Shown: piece after piece, positions 62,284 to 64,000 of the stretch
How positions within the stretch are numbered: position 1 is the first letter of the stretch
Layout: every line of letters starts with the position of its first letter
Notes under the pieces: model-generated
The model's input: the letters and a program-made list of their open reading frames with translations, nothing else
Database searches by the model: none
Told to the model about the DNA's origin: nothing
Program-made: the position numbers and the translations under genes
Assembly (NCBI RefSeq): GCF_001905595.1
Contig: NZ_LIXI01000001.1
Span: 620,001 to 684,000, forward strand
Direction of reading: 5' to 3'
DNA length: 64,000 nt
Source of the DNA: Streptomyces sp. CB00316
GTDB lineage: Bacteria > Actinomycetota > Actinomycetes > Streptomycetales > Streptomycetaceae

Positions 62284-63404
62284 GACTCCAGCGTGCCGCG
62301 CCGCCGCACGTCGAGCGTCGCGCAGTGGAAGGAGCCGCCGAACGGCGCGTAGTGCATCAGGTCGCACGGGATCGGCTCGAAGCCCCACCGCTCGAGCGCG
62401 CGCAGCATGCCGGTGTGGTGGCGTTCCGCGACGACCCGTTTCTCGTCGACCATGAGGACGTTCATACTGAGCCAGCTGCCGCACATCGAGGTCGTCCGGA
62501 GCACGAGGTCCTTGACGGGCTCCGGCTCGGGGGCGACGAGGATGTCCCAGGAGTCCAGGACGGCGGGCAGCCGGTCGACGTCGATGTAGTCGGGGTTGAC
62601 CAGTGCCTTGCCGGGCGCCAGCACGAGGAACGTCGTGTCGATGTGCATGGGCGTCCGGCAGCGGCTCTCGATCTCGTGGATGCGGTAACCGGGCCCGAGG
62701 TGGCGGCGCAGCCACTCGATGCCCATGGCGTTGGTGACGTTGGAGCGCGTCACGAACAGATCGCGCCCGGCCCGTACGAAGTCGGCCGCATCGAACACCG
62801 GCTCGAACTCGGTGAGGATGTACCGCATGGGCTCATCGGCCCCGGGGGCACGGAAATCCTTCTCGAACAGCTCGTCCGTCAGCTGCGGCTTCGGCGCGGC
62901 GGTCCAGCGGGCCCCGCGCCGGAAGTAGTCCTTCAGGATCCGGCGGTAGGAGTGCGTCTCGAAGTACCGGCACGGCCACGCCATCGGGGTCTCGATGATC
63001 TCGTCGCCGATCACCAGCATGCTGTCGCGCGGGCAGGTGTTGCAGAACCCCCGCGAGGACCAGTCGGGAGTGGCGAACCGCCGCCGGTGGTCGACCGCGT
63101 CCGGACGGGTGACGGTGACGCCGAGCGAGTGGAGCAGCGAGACGAACCCGTCCAGCTCCTGCTGCGCGGGCTCGATCAGCCGGCGCGGGTACCTGCGACC
63201 GGCCGCGAGTCCCTGGAAGCGGGCCGCCCACGGCGGGACGTTGCAGGAGACCACCGGGTGGCCGGAAGGAATGGTCGCGTCGTCGAGCCGCCCGACGATG
63301 ATCTCCTCCAGCGGGTCCCACTCGTTGTGGGAGCTGACCGGTGAAGCGAGTGGGGCGGCATCCTCGACGGCCGGAGCACCGGGCCTCCGCTCCACTGTCG
63401 TCAT
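62271..63404 (-). CDS. Glycine/inosamine-type amidinotransferase
   Basis: A 377-residue amidinotransferase that moves the amidino group from arginine to an amine. The front shows NEWDPLEEIIVG, the middle has MHIDTTFLVLAPGKALVNPD with the catalytic histidine, and FHCATLDVRR near the end has the active-site cysteine (about 363). Homologues make guanidinoacetate or act in streptomycin-type pathways; no aminocyclitol genes are near, so a stand-alone role is likely. ATG at 63404. The gene ends inside the remnant GH3 gene. Confidence 0.88.
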   Translation of the reverse strand: MTTVERRPGAPAVEDAAPLASPVSSHNEWDPLEEIIVGRLDDATIPSGHPVVSCNVPPWAARFQGLAAGRRYPRRLIEPAQQELDGFVSLLHSLGVTVTRPDAVDHRRRFATPDWSSRGFCNTCPRDSMLVIGDEIIETPMAWPCRYFETHSYRRILKDYFRRGARWTAAPKPQLTDELFEKDFRAPGADEPMRYILTEFEPVFDAADFVRAGRDLFVTRSNVTNAMGIEWLRRHLGPGYRIHEIESRCRTPMHIDTTFLVLAPGKALVNPDYIDVDRLPAVLDSWDILVAPEPEPVKDLVLRTTSMCGSWLSMNVLMVDEKRVVAERHHTGMLRALERWGFEPIPCDLMHYAPFGGSFHCATLDVRRRGTLESYFD

Positions 63405-63498
63405 GATCAACCACCCTCGGTCGCGGACCGGCACATCACGCCACCCATGGTGAACGGGGAGAGCGGGTTCGCGCCACCCGTAGGGAGCGGCCCGGGGC

Positions 63499-64000
63499 CT
63501 ACGCGGGGGGCTCGGCCGCCGTGATGGTGCGGTAGGCGATCTCCGCCAGCCTGGCCTGGCCGTCGCGGCTGGGGTGGAACCAGTCCCACGGGCTCAGCTG
63601 CGCCCCGGTGAAGCGGAAACCGAAGACCGCCCCGCCGTCGTACCGGCAGTGCCGGTCCTTCGCGCAGACGTCCCGCAGCACCCCGTTGTACGCCACCACC
63701 CGGTCCCGCACCGCGTCCCGCCGCGCCACGGCCGCGGGCCCCAGGTCGTCCGCGTCCGCGAGCATCGACTGGCAGATGCCGAGGCTCCAGATCTTCCTGC
63801 CGGACTCGTTGAGCCGCCCGGTCGACCAGAGCCGCTTCAGGTCCGGCAGGCTGGAGACGTACACCTGCGCCTCGGGCGCCCCGGCCCGCAGTTGCCGCAT
63901 CGACGCCTCGAACGACGCCCGGAAGTCCGCCACCGGCGTCATCAGCCGCACCGAGTCCCGGCAGGCGTCGTTCGCGCCCATCATCACCGTGACCAGCTCC
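63499..64000 (-). CDS. SGNH/GDSL hydrolase, truncated by window edge
   Basis: The C-terminal 167 residues of a GDSL-type esterase: block III VTVMMGANDACRDS, then block V DWFHPSRDGQARLAEIAY with the catalytic Asp-x-x-His. The nucleophile block lies beyond the right edge. Similar actinobacterial proteins are secreted; the signal peptide is not visible here. Confidence 0.85.
   Translation of the reverse strand, partial: ELVTVMMGANDACRDSVRLMTPVADFRASFEASMRQLRAGAPEAQVYVSSLPDLKRLWSTGRLNESGRKIWSLGICQSMLADADDLGPAAVARRDAVRDRVVAYNGVLRDVCAKDRHCRYDGGAVFGFRFTGAQLSPWDWFHPSRDGQARLAEIAYRTITAAEPPA

Noticed and set aside
1..64000. CRISPR arrays or origins of replication
   Set aside because: No regularly spaced direct repeats, cas genes, or DnaA-box clusters were seen.

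Overview
The window is very GC-rich, uses GTG and TTG starts, has many overlapping ATGA/GTGA gene junctions, and encodes typical actinomycete families (Spo0M, Mbl, SCO2400-like protein, PASTA-less PknB-type kinases, MatB). It is a piece of a Streptomyces-type chromosome. The first ~14.7 kb and scattered later patches look accessory. The part from about 47.5 kb to the end reads like conserved chromosome.

Region 1 (1-14.7 kb) is a biosynthetic locus. A leftward set of translationally coupled genes encodes OleA (head-to-head acyl condensing enzyme), OleB (alpha/beta hydrolase), OleC (beta-lactone synthetase), OleD (beta-keto acid reductase), a free ACP and a free FabF-like ketosynthase. They are divergent from one 2468-residue highly reducing type I PKS (KS-AT-DH-MT-ER-KR-ACP). 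The simplest reading is a PKS that builds a reduced, possibly methyl-branched chain, which the Ole enzymes join head-to-head and turn into a beta-lactone or cis-olefin. Decayed DNA bounds the locus: an ABC-ATPase remnant on the left, and an IS1182-type transposase remnant plus a tRNA-3'-end-like sequence with terminator on the right.

Region 2 (14.7-30 kb) holds a TIR-domain protein with a membrane-anchored pseudokinase (frameshifted), an XRE regulator, a MerR-prfC (RF3) operon, an aminopropyltransferase-like protein with a second-type RNase J, a MerR/SulP divergon whose operator matches that of the first MerR gene, a BlaI/M56 pair, and a stress cluster (TerB, Spo0M, small conserved protein) among gene remnants.

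Region 3 (30-36.2 kb) has a NaChBac-like channel and four tandem CNNM/CorC-family proteins arranged long-short, long-short. Each pair is preceded by a tiny leader ORF whose stop overlaps the start of the long gene. The first leader lies in a hairpin that buries the downstream ribosome binding site. Acid-proline codons in both leaders suggest an MgtL-like magnesium-sensing mechanism. This is the most novel regulatory signal in the window.

Region 4 (36.2-48.8 kb) holds a NYN-nuclease/FHA fusion divergent from a Ser/Thr kinase, a BCCT transporter, a TlpA-CcdA redox pair, an NSS transporter with its tiny MetS subunit, a K+ channel and an MFS exporter.

Region 5 (48.9-64 kb) holds a carboxyltransferase with MatB, NarK, an Lrp regulator, a degenerate histidine kinase next to mbl, MarR/oxidoreductase/Ohr, EI24 and LysE membrane proteins, a collapsed GH3 glycosidase, an amidinotransferase and a partial SGNH hydrolase running off the window.
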